Source: a bacterium 1xD42-87 (GTDB lineage Bacteria > Bacillota > Clostridia > Lachnospirales > Lachnospiraceae). From it: DNA of 64,000 nt. The stretch is taken from positions 1 through 64,000 of the forward strand of contig RAYM01000035.1 of assembly GCA_003611805.1 (NCBI GenBank), written 5' to 3'. This document shows positions 8,255 through 16,846 of the stretch, piece by piece. Each line of letters opens with the position of its first letter. Position 1 is the first letter of the stretch. A program made the translations under genes and the position numbers. Below the pieces are notes generated by a model, which saw only the letters and a list, made by a program, of their open reading frames with translations, had not been told where the DNA came from and searched no databases.

Positions 8255-10282
8255 ATGGCAAGTAAGAAAAATATCGGACTTGGCGTGGCGGCAGTTGCGG
8301 CAGCAGGAGCAGGCGCGGCGTTGGCGGCGAAGAGCTTGAAGAAACATGCGAATGTAGGTCTGGAGCAGGGGCAGGTGACGCAGGATAGCTTTGACGGGGA
8401 AAAAGCAGGGAAGGCTGCGGGCAGGAGCCATCGGAAGTACACGGAGCTGGACTACCGCAACACCGAGCTTGGCAGGTATGATAAAAACAGCAAGGGCATC
8501 TATTACAGCAACGGCAACTATGAGGCGTTTGCGAGACCCCGGAAACCGGAAGGCGTGGACGAGAAAAACGCTTACATCGTGGGCAGCGGTCTCGCCTCCC
8601 TGGCGGCGGCATGTTTCCTGGTACGCGATGGACAGATGCCCGGCAGCCATATCCATATTCTGGAGTCTATGGATATTGCAGGCGGTGCCTGCGATGGCAT
8701 TGATGATCCGACCAGAGGCTATGTGATGCGCGGCGGCAGGGAGATGGAGAACCATTTTGAGTGTCTGTGGGATCTGTTCCGCAGCATCCCTTCCATCGAG
8801 ACACCGGGTGTGTCGGTGCTGGACGAATATTATTGGCTGAACAAGGAGGATCCGAACTATTCTCTCTGCCGCGCCACTGTGAATCAGGGACAGGACGCCC
8901 ACACGGACGGCAGGTTTAACCTGAGCCAGAAGGGCTGTATGGAGATTATGAAGCTCTTTATGACAAAGGACGAAGACCTTTACGACAAGACCATCGAGGA
9001 CGTTTTCGATGAGGAAGTATTTGACTCTACGTTCTGGCTGTACTGGCGCACCATGTTTGCCTTTGAGAACTGGCACAGCGCCCTGGAGATGAAGCTGTAC
9101 TTCCAGAGGTTCATCCATCACATTGCAGGACTGCCGGATTTCAGCGCACTGAAATTCACCAAATACAACCAGTATGAGTCGTTGATTCTGCCCATGCAGA
9201 AATATCTGGAGGCGGCGGGAGTTGATTTCCAGTTTAACACCGAAGTGACGAATGTGATCTTTGGATTCGAGGGGGACAAGAAGATCGCCAAGGCCATCGA
9301 GTGCAAGGTGAAGGGCGTGGAGAAGGGTATTATGTTAACCGAAAACGATCTTGTCTTCGTGACCAACGGAAGCTGCACCGAGGGAACGATCTACGGTGAC
9401 CAGAACCATGCGCCCAACGGGGATGCGGAAGTGCGCACGAGCGGATGCTGGAGCCTCTGGAAAAATATTGCGAAGCAGGATCCTTCCTTCGGCCGTCCCG
9501 AGAAGTTCTGTTCCGATGTGGCGAAGACAAACTGGGAGTCCGCTACCGTCACCACGCTGGACGACAAGATCCTTCCCTATATCGAGGCCATCTGCAAGCG
9601 CGACCCGAGAAGCGGCAAGGTAGTGACCGGCGGTATCGTGAGCTGTCAGGATTCCGCATGGCTCCTTAGCTGGACCATCAACAGACAGGGGCAGTTTAAA
9701 GAGCAGGATAAGAAGAAAGTCTGCGTCTGGGTGTACGGTCTGTTCACGGATGTGGAGGGAGATTATGTGAAGAAGCCCATGAAGGACTGTACCGGCAAGG
9801 AAATCACGCAGGAGTGGCTCTACCATCTGGGCGTGCCCGTGGAGGAGATCGACGAGCTTGCAGAGAAGAGCGCGGTGTGCGTGCCTACCATGATGCCTTA
9901 TATTACCGCCTTCTTTATGCCGAGAACAGCGGGTGACAGACCTGACGTGATTCCCGACGGTTGTGTGAACTTTGCGTTCCTTGGACAGTTTGCCCAGACT
10001 CCGAGGGATACGGTGTTTACCACCGAGTATTCTGTCAGAACCGCTATGGAAGCCGTTTACGGGCTGCTTGGCGTGGACAGGGGCGTGCCGGAAGTGTGGG
10101 GAAGCGTATACGATATCAGGGAGCTTCTCTCCAGCAGTGTGAAGCTGATGGACGGCAAGTCCCCGCTTGAAATCAATCTGGGACCGCTGAACCCGGTGAA
10201 GAAGCTTCTGCTGAAGCTGGTGAAAGGCACAGTAGTGGAGAAGGTGATGCGGGATCAGGGTGTTTTAAAGGAATGGATGTAA
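8255..10282 (+). CDS. Oleate hydratase (myosin-cross-reactive antigen family)
   Basis: A 675-residue FAD enzyme that adds water to the cis-9 double bond of unsaturated fatty acids, giving 10-hydroxy acids; in gut Firmicutes it is thought to detoxify or saturate dietary oleate and linoleate. The family core starts near residue 81 (GIYYSNGNYEAFARPRKPEG), with the FAD Rossmann loop YIVGSGLASLAAA at 107-119, GGREMENHFECLWD, and the C-terminal RDTVFTTEYSVRTAMEAVYG. The first 80 residues are an extension not seen in the short lactobacillar enzymes as I remember them; residues 7-28 are Ala/Gly-rich and hydrophobic and could tether the enzyme to the membrane. ATG 8255 is chosen over the longer open frame because of its ribosome site and the promoter at 8159. 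Confidence 0.95.
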   Translation: MASKKNIGLGVAAVAAAGAGAALAAKSLKKHANVGLEQGQVTQDSFDGEKAGKAAGRSHRKYTELDYRNTELGRYDKNSKGIYYSNGNYEAFARPRKPEGVDEKNAYIVGSGLASLAAACFLVRDGQMPGSHIHILESMDIAGGACDGIDDPTRGYVMRGGREMENHFECLWDLFRSIPSIETPGVSVLDEYYWLNKEDPNYSLCRATVNQGQDAHTDGRFNLSQKGCMEIMKLFMTKDEDLYDKTIEDVFDEEVFDSTFWLYWRTMFAFENWHSALEMKLYFQRFIHHIAGLPDFSALKFTKYNQYESLILPMQKYLEAAGVDFQFNTEVTNVIFGFEGDKKIAKAIECKVKGVEKGIMLTENDLVFVTNGSCTEGTIYGDQNHAPNGDAEVRTSGCWSLWKNIAKQDPSFGRPEKFCSDVAKTNWESATVTTLDDKILPYIEAICKRDPRSGKVVTGGIVSCQDSAWLLSWTINRQGQFKEQDKKKVCVWVYGLFTDVEGDYVKKPMKDCTGKEITQEWLYHLGVPVEEIDELAEKSAVCVPTMMPYITAFFMPRTAGDRPDVIPDGCVNFAFLGQFAQTPRDTVFTTEYSVRTAMEAVYGLLGVDRGVPEVWGSVYDIRELLSSSVKLMDGKSPLEINLGPLNPVKKLLLKLVKGTVVEKVMRDQGVLKEWM

Positions 10283-10320
10283 AACTATGTTACAATAGGA
10301 GAGTTTTGAAGAAAAGACTG

Positions 10321-10352
10321 GAAACAGGCGGCGCGGTTGTGCTGCCTGTTTC
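10321..10352. terminator. Hairpin after oleate hydratase, weak terminator
   Basis: Inverted repeat GAAACAGGC/GCCTGTTTC (outer stem 9 bp) with a GC-rich interior. No T tract follows on the plus strand, so termination is plausible but not classical. Confidence 0.4.
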
Positions 10353-10436
10353 ACTATATATTGAGTATCGTAATGGTTAATATATTAGCTAAAAAGCCTG
10401 GTGGCGTGGTCAGGCTGTCTCTGTTATGGCGCGAGA

Positions 10437-11030
10437 CTACCTGATGATTTCCAGCATAGTGGCAATGTCCTCTGCCGCCATCGACACTTTTGACTTTTCG
10501 ATCAGGATATTTCCACCAGTCATAATGTAGGACGGCATAATACGTATCCCTTCATAATAGATTGCGCTGTTTCGCAGTTTGTAGGTGGAAACGGCGGGCA
10601 CCGCATTTTTCTTTGATGCCTTTTTCGTAATCATGTTAAAAGCTTTCTTTGCCACATCGCCCATAAGCATAATCACCTTTACGTTGGGGAACAACGAAAG
10701 CTCCGCTTCCAGGTAAGGCAGGCTGTTCTCGATGCTGCCCTTATCAATGGTGTATTCTAACTTAGGTGTTTTTACGGCGTTTGTGATATAGATTCCCTTT
10801 TGCAATATGTCCTGTATGGAAGTGACCTTCGCCCCTGCCATGTGGAAAAGGGGAATCGTTGTTTTCAGATAATCGGCGTCGGCGGCTCCGTAAAAGTCCT
10901 GTATGGGGTCGGAGGGGACGACTTCATTGATCATAATTGCCTTGATTGTGGGTGGGTCAATTTCAATATTGTTTAGATAGATGCCGCTTGTCGTACTTAA
11001 TTTTGTTTCAAGTTCCGTTTTTATATTCAT
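10437..11030 (-). CDS. Uracil-DNA glycosylase-like family protein
   Basis: A 197-residue protein that resembles the uracil-DNA-glycosylase-like fold: an early segment IKAIMINEVVPSDPIQDFYG (motif-1-like position), a central TIPLFHMAG, and VIMLMGDVAKKAFN in the place where the fold carries its second conserved strand and helix. The usual catalytic motif 1 (GxDPY or GEGPG type) is not obvious, so activity on uracil is doubtful. Start ATG 11030 (MNIKTELETK) is preferred to the longer open frame because GGAG precedes it. It has its own promoter and reads away from the ABC pseudogene upstream. Function unassigned. Confidence 0.6.
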   Translation of the reverse strand: MNIKTELETKLSTTSGIYLNNIEIDPPTIKAIMINEVVPSDPIQDFYGAADADYLKTTIPLFHMAGAKVTSIQDILQKGIYITNAVKTPKLEYTIDKGSIENSLPYLEAELSLFPNVKVIMLMGDVAKKAFNMITKKASKKNAVPAVSTYKLRNSAIYYEGIRIMPSYIMTGGNILIEKSKVSMAAEDIATMLEIIR

Positions 11031-11070
11031 ATCTCCATGCTCCTTTTTACAGCCTGTTTGCTGATAGGAT

Positions 11071-11099
11071 AACATAAAAAAACTGACATCCTGCGTCAA
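11071..11099 (-). promoter_or_regulatory. Promoter of the UDG-like gene
   Basis: On the minus strand TTGACG (11099-11094) and TATGTT (11076-11071) are separated by 17 nt. The start codon is 40 nt downstream. Confidence 0.65.
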
Positions 11100-11113
11100 C
11101 TTTTTGGCATTTT

Positions 11114-12245
11114 TTATGATTGGGGTCTTCCTGATTCATTTACCTTGCCATTCTCAACCCGGAAAACCCGATTGCATATCGCTTTCACACTTTCTCTATG
11201 GGAAACGAGGATAACAATTTTCCCTCTTTGTGCTCCTTTTTGCAGATAAGCATATATCATTTTCTCTGACTCCAAATCAAGAGCGCTTGTCGCTTCATCA
11301 AATACAATCACGCTCTTGTTTGACAATATCGCTCTTGCAATAGCTATTCTCTGCCTTTGACCGCCGGAATACCCCGTTCCTCTTTCCATGACCATTGCAT
11401 CAAATCCATGCTCTTTAGACATAATAAAATCTGTGGCACCCGCCAAATCTGCTGCATTTCTCACCATAGAAAAAGAAGCCGTCTCGGTTCCGCCCCTGAT
11501 GTTTTCGGCAACCGTGTCATAAAATAAATAGGGAAACTGCGGCACTTTTGCATTGAATCTCTGAAAGAGCAGCCGCCTGTCGGTGCCGTGTATCTTTTGG
11601 CGCAAAATCATGGTCAATCACTTCATAAACACGTTTTATATTAATGAGATACCGCTGTAGTGAGGCAAAAAAATCCTTCAGGTTATTGAACATATATGTG
11701 ATGCCGTCCTGTACAACCAGAAAAGCCATTACCGATCCAAGATCGACATATCCCCCGAAATATAAAATAATTCCCGCAAACAGTACGCCCAGCAGATTAA
11801 CGGCGCTGAAAAAATCATTGACAACATTTATTCCGGCAATATGAGAACCTCTTTTTGTCTGCAGCTTTGCTATTTCGGCATTGATTCTCGAAAACTTTTC
11901 ATACATGATATCATGCAGGGAAAGCATCCTGATACACTTTAAACATCTGAGAAAGGCGGAATAAAGGTTATTGCCGCCAGCCTTCCCATCCTGAATCTCT
12001 TTACTAAGTTTCTGAATTTTTACAGAGACTTTTGACATACAAAATATTTCGAAAAACGATAGTATCAGAATGACAGCTGCCAACTGCCAGCACAGACAAA
12101 CCATCAACGCAATGGAGCCGAATCCATAAAAGACTGCCAGAAAAAATCTGTGAAACGACCATGAGAAAAGACTTTTAACGCCGTCAATATCATCGGTCAT
12201 CTGCAACAGGATTCTACCGCTGTCTGCGTTCGCGTAATATGCCAA
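11114..12245 (-). pseudogene. ABC transporter (membrane plus ATPase half) with deletion and frameshift
   Basis: Two overlapping frames together make a degraded ABC exporter. The 5' frame (12245 to about 11600) encodes transmembrane segments of an MsbA-like permease but starts inside it (SGRILLQMTDDIDGVKS), so the N-terminal helices are missing. It ends near VYEVIDHDFAPKD. The second frame (11617-11114) resumes at the Q-loop region (PQFPYLFYDTVAENI) and holds the signature YSGGQRQRIAIARA, Walker B VIVFDEATSALD and the switch His in LVSHR. The segment between them, which should carry Walker A, is deleted, and the frame changes. The product cannot bind ATP normally. The substrate of the ancestor is unknown. 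Confidence 0.85.
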
Positions 12246-12337
12246 CGGAAAGACCAGTGCGTCTGCACCTCCATGTCACATCTTTACTGTGACTCAAATC
12301 AATTCCGAATGGGTTCCCTGCCCGGTGATTTAGGGAA

Positions 12338-12660
12338 ATGTATGCATATTGTGATGATAATGGTAAAATCATCGGGTATTATTCGTTGGAATTGCAGGAT
12401 CATAACCAATGTGAACTGAATAACATGCGTGTTCTTCCTCAATATCGTCATAAACATATAGGGGCAGATCTGCCTGCAGACGCTTGTCTGAAAGCAAAAA
12501 AGCCGTGTGCAAAAAAATGAACATTGGAATTTTGGAAGAAAATAAAGTATTAAGAAAATGGTATGAAGAAAACGGATTTATACATATTGGAACGAAGAAA
12601 TTTGATTTTTTCCCATTCACTTGCAGATATATGGAAATGGGCTTAGAGCAATCCCAATAA
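12338..12660 (+). pseudogene. GNAT N-acetyltransferase remnant with frameshift
   Basis: The first frame (12338 to about 12465) reads GYYSLELQDHNQCELNNMRVLPQYRHKHIG, a GNAT acetyl-CoA-binding segment. It then runs out of frame to a stop at 12520, while another frame (about 12466-12660) continues the family with KAVCKKMNIGILEENKVLR, KWYEENGFIHIGTKKFDFF and a terminal YMEMGLEQSQ. One small indel near 12465 explains this. The N-terminal part of the domain is also missing. Its 3' end overlaps the convergent HAD gene by 18 nt. Confidence 0.8.
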
Positions 12661-13341
12661 TTCATACAAATTGTTAATGCTATCCGTTTCCTTTCTTGCG
12701 TGCTGTACCCGGATAAATTTACAATTGGCATTGTAAGCTGTTTTCCTATCCTTTTCTTCATCCCCAATAAAAATCAATTCTGTGATTGGAATGGTGAATT
12801 TTTCGGCAATCATTTGTAATCCTCTGCAATTCGGTTTCCGATATCCCGCAACAGAAGAGGAGATATAATAATCAAAATACCCCAATAATTCTGAGATATC
12901 CCGTTTAAAAATTTCATCAGGCATTGCGCTGGGTAGATCAGTCAATGCTGCTATCGTGTAGCCCCTTTCCTTAAGTGTATGCAATATATTTGTTGTTTCC
13001 GGATATATTTCTGCCTTTAACTGTAACCCACTCCAAAAAATTTCTATACAGCTTTGGATTGTGATATCTATATGCCACGGTTCCAATACTTTTGTGAAAA
13101 TATACTCTGCGGAATACTCAATTTCCCGACCACTAATGCGCGGGTTAAATCCCTTTAACATCTGCACTGATTTTTCGATAACCTCTTGTGAGATGTTGAG
13201 ATTGTATCTCTGGATAATTGATTCAAATCCCTTGTAGTAGAAATCCACCCACGAATAAGGCATTCCGACATACTGCATTAATGTTCCGCCCAAATCAAAA
13301 ACTACTGTTTTCAAAATTCCTTTGTTCCCCCCCACACACAT
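12643..13341 (-). CDS. HAD-superfamily hydrolase
   Basis: A 232-residue HAD phosphatase-like protein. Motif I is VVFDLGGTLMQ (residues 13-23), where the +2 position after the nucleophile Asp is Gly and not the usual acid/base Asp; motif II is IAALTDLPSA, motif III has the Lys of GYRKPNCRG, and motif IV is FIGDEEKDRKTA. A four-helix cap follows motif I. The loss of the +2 Asp may lower phosphatase activity or redirect chemistry. The start is unsure: GTG 13341 or TTG 13314. It is 1 nt downstream of the truncated HAD gene's stop, so they may share a transcript. Confidence 0.82.
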   Translation of the reverse strand: MCVGGNKGILKTVVFDLGGTLMQYVGMPYSWVDFYYKGFESIIQRYNLNISQEVIEKSVQMLKGFNPRISGREIEYSAEYIFTKVLEPWHIDITIQSCIEIFWSGLQLKAEIYPETTNILHTLKERGYTIAALTDLPSAMPDEIFKRDISELLGYFDYYISSSVAGYRKPNCRGLQMIAEKFTIPITELIFIGDEEKDRKTAYNANCKFIRVQHARKETDSINNLYELLGLL

Positions 13342-13746
13342 TCACAATTTTAGATTACCAGTCAGAATTTTCACAGCCTGTTCTACATCCTCCAGTGTCA
13401 GTCCTGTGGTCGGGTCCGTTTTCACCTGATGCTGTCTGACCTGATCATTATGCAAATCAAGATCGTCGAGAACGACCCATGCCGTAACATCATTATGTAA
13501 ACCTATCCACGACAGAATCTCGTCGGCCTTTACCAGACTGAACTTCTTTGTTTTTCTGATTTCTTCTGTGGTCAGATCCGGGGTTACCCCGCTTATATAC
13601 AAGTTTTCTTTTGCTAATAGCTCCGCCAGTTTCCGCGCTTCTGTGCATAGCGGTTTTAATTCGGCGTCAAACCAAAAACGCCAGCCGGAATGAAGAATGA
13701 TTTTCGCATCCGTCTCTTTTACCAAACGTGCTAGTTTTCTGTACAT
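13342..13746 (-). pseudogene. 5'-truncated HAD-like gene (RNA-repair-associated HAD type)
   Basis: The 134-residue frame resembles the HAD domain found in Swiss-army-knife RNA-repair proteins (IILHSGWRFWFD, then VTAWVVLDDLDL near residues 88-99). Family members begin with a strand holding the DxD nucleophile; here the frame opens roughly 40 residues too late, with a terminator-like hairpin immediately upstream, so the catalytic start is lost. Probably inactive, though a non-catalytic use cannot be excluded. Confidence 0.6.
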
Positions 13747-13753
13747 AGAAAAT

Positions 13754-13772
13754 GGGGCGGAATCTCCGCCCC
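13754..13772 (-). terminator. Terminator downstream of glnA
   Basis: A perfect 8-bp GC stem (GGGGCGGA/TCCGCCCC) with a 3-nt loop, followed on the minus strand by ATTTTCT. It lies between glutamine synthetase and the truncated HAD frame. A second small hairpin with stem AGAGTG/CACTCT sits at about 13790-13807. Confidence 0.6.
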
Positions 13773-13861
13773 ACTGTTACGCTCGCGTTTAGAGTGGCGA
13801 AACACTCTCTTATAACTGTCTCGCTTAAGGGCTGTGATATAATTTCCTTATAGCAATAGTT

Positions 13862-15289
13862 TTATAGGTCATAATACATCATAAACTCCGCCGGCGTGGG
13901 AATCTGTCCTGCCTCCTTCGACTCCGCGCGCTTCCTCACGATCCACACGTCGATCAGCCGCTCCGGGAAAACCCCGTCCTTCGTCAGATATTCGTGATCC
14001 TTTTCCAGCGCGTCCAGCGCCTCGTCCAACGACTTGGGCAGACCCTTGATTTTCTTCTGCTCCTCAGGGGAGAGGGTGTAGAGGTTAAAATCGTAAGGAC
14101 CCCAGCCGTTTGCCGCGGGATCAATCTTTTTTTCAATGCCGTCTAAGCCTGCCATCAGGATCGCCGCGTAAGCGTAGTAGGGATTGGCGGTGGCGTCAGG
14201 GTTTCGCAGCTCGAAACGCTTTGTCTCCGGGGATTTTGCGTAGGCGGGAATGCGGATGACCGCGCTGCGGTTGGACGTGGCGTAACCGACAGTCACGGGA
14301 GCCTCATACCCGGGCACCAGCCGCTTGAAGGAGTTGGTGGAAGGGTTGGTGAATGCGCACAGTGACGCGATGTGGGAGAGCAGTCCGCCGATAAAATAGT
14401 GGGCGGTCTGACTCAGGCCGGAGTAGCCGTTCTCGTCGTAGAAGACGGGATTGCCGTCCTTCTTAAGAAGCATATGCACATGGAGCCCGTTTCCCGCTTC
14501 TTTGTAGATGGGCTTGGGCAGGAAGGTAGCTGTCTTGCCGTCCCGCGCCGCCATGTTTTTGATGATATATTTGATGATCATGGTGTTGTCCGCCATGGTG
14601 GGCATATCGGCAAGCTCCACCTCGATCTCCATCTGGCCGGGACCACCGACTTCGTGGTGGTGGTATTTCACTTTGATGCCCCAGTTTTCCATTTCCACAC
14701 ACATGCGGCTTCTCAGGTCGTAGCCTACATCCTGCGGCGCGGCAATGTGGTAGCCGCCGTGGGTCACTTCGTAGCCGTTGTTGCCGGGCGCATCCAGCCG
14801 GCAGTTCCAGTCCGCCTGTCTTGTGTCTATTTGATAAGCGCACTGTCTTTTCGACACTTCGTAGCGTGCGGAGTCGAACAGATAAAATTCAAATTCGGGT
14901 CCGATCACCATCTCGTCCGCAACGCCGGTCTTTTTCATGTAATCCATGGCGCGCAGGCTGACATTTTTCGGGTACTGGTCAAAGGGTGTGTTTTCGCCTT
15001 TGCCGATGACGCAGACGTTGCCGCACATGGTCAGTGTGGGTACATCCGCAAACGGATCCACGTAGGCGGTATCCGGATCCGGCAAGAAGACCATATCGCT
15101 CTTTTCAACGGGCGCGTACCCGTAGTTGGAACCGTCGAAGCCGATCCCGTAGACGAAGACGTTCTCATCAAACCGCTCCACCGGTATGGTGATGTGACGC
15201 CAGCGTCCGTCGATGTCGGTCATTTTGAAGTCGATCATGCGGATCGCCTTCTCCTGACACAGTTTTCTGATTTCTGCACTTTTGTCCAT
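13862..15289 (-). CDS. glnA: Glutamine synthetase type I
   Basis: A 475-residue class I glutamine synthetase making glutamine from glutamate, ammonia and ATP in the cytoplasm; the enzyme is a dodecamer. Visible signatures: the Asp-50-type loop GFDGSNYGYAPVEKSDM (residues about 49-65), MVIGPEFEFYLFD in the metal-binding core, HHHEVGGPGQMEIE, and the ATP/glutamate signature NPSTNSFKRLVPGYEAPV, then NRSAVIRIP. I see no adenylylation-type tyrosine segment, fitting Firmicute enzymes controlled by feedback and regulators. The ribosome site and start MDKSAEIRKL agree. The transcript probably ends at the hairpin at 13754. Confidence 0.97.
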   Translation of the reverse strand: MDKSAEIRKLCQEKAIRMIDFKMTDIDGRWRHITIPVERFDENVFVYGIGFDGSNYGYAPVEKSDMVFLPDPDTAYVDPFADVPTLTMCGNVCVIGKGENTPFDQYPKNVSLRAMDYMKKTGVADEMVIGPEFEFYLFDSARYEVSKRQCAYQIDTRQADWNCRLDAPGNNGYEVTHGGYHIAAPQDVGYDLRSRMCVEMENWGIKVKYHHHEVGGPGQMEIEVELADMPTMADNTMIIKYIIKNMAARDGKTATFLPKPIYKEAGNGLHVHMLLKKDGNPVFYDENGYSGLSQTAHYFIGGLLSHIASLCAFTNPSTNSFKRLVPGYEAPVTVGYATSNRSAVIRIPAYAKSPETKRFELRNPDATANPYYAYAAILMAGLDGIEKKIDPAANGWGPYDFNLYTLSPEEQKKIKGLPKSLDEALDALEKDHEYLTKDGVFPERLIDVWIVRKRAESKEAGQIPTPAEFMMYYDL

Positions 15290-15437
15290 AAGTATATCCC
15301 CCCGTCTGGTTATTCAGTGGCATGCCGTGCAAAATGGCAGGCGCTGAATTGTATGTATAATAACACTATACTATAGAAGAAGTGTGACGGTAAAGATGAA
15401 ATGTGAAAATTGTGGGAATTGCGTGTGGGGAAAATCG

Positions 15438-15467
15438 TTGAAAACGCGTCTGGGGAAGTGGTATACT
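15438..15467 (+). promoter_or_regulatory. Promoter of the YjbR gene
   Basis: TTGAAA (15438-15443) and TATACT (15462-15467) with an 18-nt spacer; the start codon is 21 nt after the -10 box. Confidence 0.6.
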
Positions 15468-15487
15468 GGAAACATTGAGGTGAGAAT

Positions 15488-15856
15488 ATGACGACGAGAG
15501 AAGAGGCGCTGCAATACGGCATGACGTTTCCCGACGTGTATCGGGACATGCCTTTTCACGATACGAACTGGGTGCTGGTGAGGTGCCGCAGGAATAAAAA
15601 AGCGTTTTTGTGGACATATGAATATGAAGGGAGTATGCGGATTAATATAAAGGTGGATCCAGTGTGGCGTGATTTCTGGCGGCAAACCTACGACGCCGTG
15701 ATTCCGGGATACCATCTGAACAAGCAACATTGGAATACAGTAATTTTGGACGGTACAATACCTGACGGAGACATCAGGCGCATGATTGCGGAGAGTTATG
15801 ATCTGGTGGCAGGCGGAAAGAGAAAAGCCGGAAAGCTGCCGGGTGCCTCCCTGTAG
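15488..15856 (+). CDS. MmcQ/YjbR-family protein
   Basis: A 122-residue single-domain protein of the MmcQ/YjbR family (CyaY-like fold). Typical segments are FPDVYRDMPFHDTNWVLVR at 14-32, a central sheet with INIKVDP, and the helix HLNKQHWNTVILDGTIPD. The family is often called DNA-binding, but no conserved function is known. It is transcribed alone from the promoter at 15438 and reads divergently from glutamine synthetase. Confidence 0.88.
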   Translation: MTTREEALQYGMTFPDVYRDMPFHDTNWVLVRCRRNKKAFLWTYEYEGSMRINIKVDPVWRDFWRQTYDAVIPGYHLNKQHWNTVILDGTIPDGDIRRMIAESYDLVAGGKRKAGKLPGASL

Positions 15857-15957
15857 CAATTTTCGCCCAAGGGGCGTATGTTATGATAGGGCATTTCGGT
15901 TTCAGACGACCGCTGCCGGGTATACAGGAAATGTGAAGTAAGGAAGGTAGACAGAGT

Positions 15958-16731
15958 ATGCAGCTGCTTGCGGGATTACTGATTCCCTTTTTGGGAACGA
16001 CCCTCGGTTCGGCTATGGTATTTTTTATGCGGGGGATGCATAAGGAGATAGAGAGGCTTCTTCTTGGATTCGCTTCGGGGGTGATGATTGCCGCTTCGGT
16101 TTGGTCACTGCTGATCCCGGCGATTGATATGGCGGGTGAGATGGGGCAGGTCGCGTGGGTTCCGGCAGCAGGAGGTTTTTTGGGCGGCATGGCGTTTCTT
16201 CTTGCGCTGGACAGTCTGATTCCGCATCTGCATCTGGAAAGCACGGAGCCGGAGGGCGTAGAAACCTCGTTAAAAAAAACGACCATGCTTGTCCTTGCGG
16301 TGACGCTGCATAACATTCCAGAAGGCATGTCTGTGGGCGTGACCTTTGCTGGGGCGTTAATCGGTGATGCGGGCATTACCATGGCGGGCGCTCTTGCCCT
16401 TGCGGTCGGCATTGCCATCCAGAACTTCCCGGAGGGTGCGATCATTTCCATGCCGCTTCGCGGTGAGGGCGTTTCCAAAGGGCGTGCTTTTGTCTATGGG
16501 GCGCTGTCCGGCATTGTGGAACCGATCGGCGCGTTTGTCACGATTCTGCTGGCGGAGCAGATTGTCTCGGCGCTGCCCGTGTTTTTGGCATTTGCGGCAG
16601 GAGCGATGATTTACGTGGTGGCGGAGGAGCTGATTCCCGAGGCACAGGCGGGGACGCACAGCAATATCGGCACAGTAGGCGTGGCGGTCGGGTTTGTGAT
16701 TATGATGATTTTGGATGTGGCGTTAGGTTAG
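15958..16731 (+). CDS. ZIP-family metal transporter
   Basis: A 257-residue polytopic protein with about eight membrane helices. It carries the ZIP metal-site motifs HNIPEGMSVGV (residues about 121-131) in helix 4 and NFPEGAIISMPL in helix 5, and a cytoplasmic loop with HLHLES between helices 3 and 4. ZIP proteins import Zn2+ or other divalent metals into the cytoplasm. Gene order gives no clue to the metal. A dispersed repeat fills the gap to the next gene. Confidence 0.93.
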   Translation: MQLLAGLLIPFLGTTLGSAMVFFMRGMHKEIERLLLGFASGVMIAASVWSLLIPAIDMAGEMGQVAWVPAAGGFLGGMAFLLALDSLIPHLHLESTEPEGVETSLKKTTMLVLAVTLHNIPEGMSVGVTFAGALIGDAGITMAGALALAVGIAIQNFPEGAIISMPLRGEGVSKGRAFVYGALSGIVEPIGAFVTILLAEQIVSALPVFLAFAAGAMIYVVAEELIPEAQAGTHSNIGTVGVAVGFVIMMILDVALG

Positions 16732-16736
16732 AGAGA

Positions 16737-16819
16737 AATAGGCAATTGCGAGGTCTGCTTATGATTATGCTATTTGCACAATTAATGCAGTTCTAAGAAG
16801 AGTTTCGTAATTGCCTATA
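16737..16819. repeat. Dispersed hairpin repeat, copy A
   Basis: An element of about 83 nt bounded by a 14-bp inverted repeat (ATAGGCAATTGCGA and TCGTAATTGCCTAT, one G-T pair). Its interior GGTCTGCTTATGATTATGCT is closely matched by a second copy at 21300-21385. Both copies end just before the ribosome site of the next gene. Confidence 0.55.
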
Positions 16820-16846
16820 GAGTGAAAAAAGATGAGGAGAAAAAAT

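Noticed and set aside
14372-15376. A 334-codon plus-strand frame inside glnA
   Set aside because: Antisense shadow of a highly conserved glutamine synthetase; no family features.
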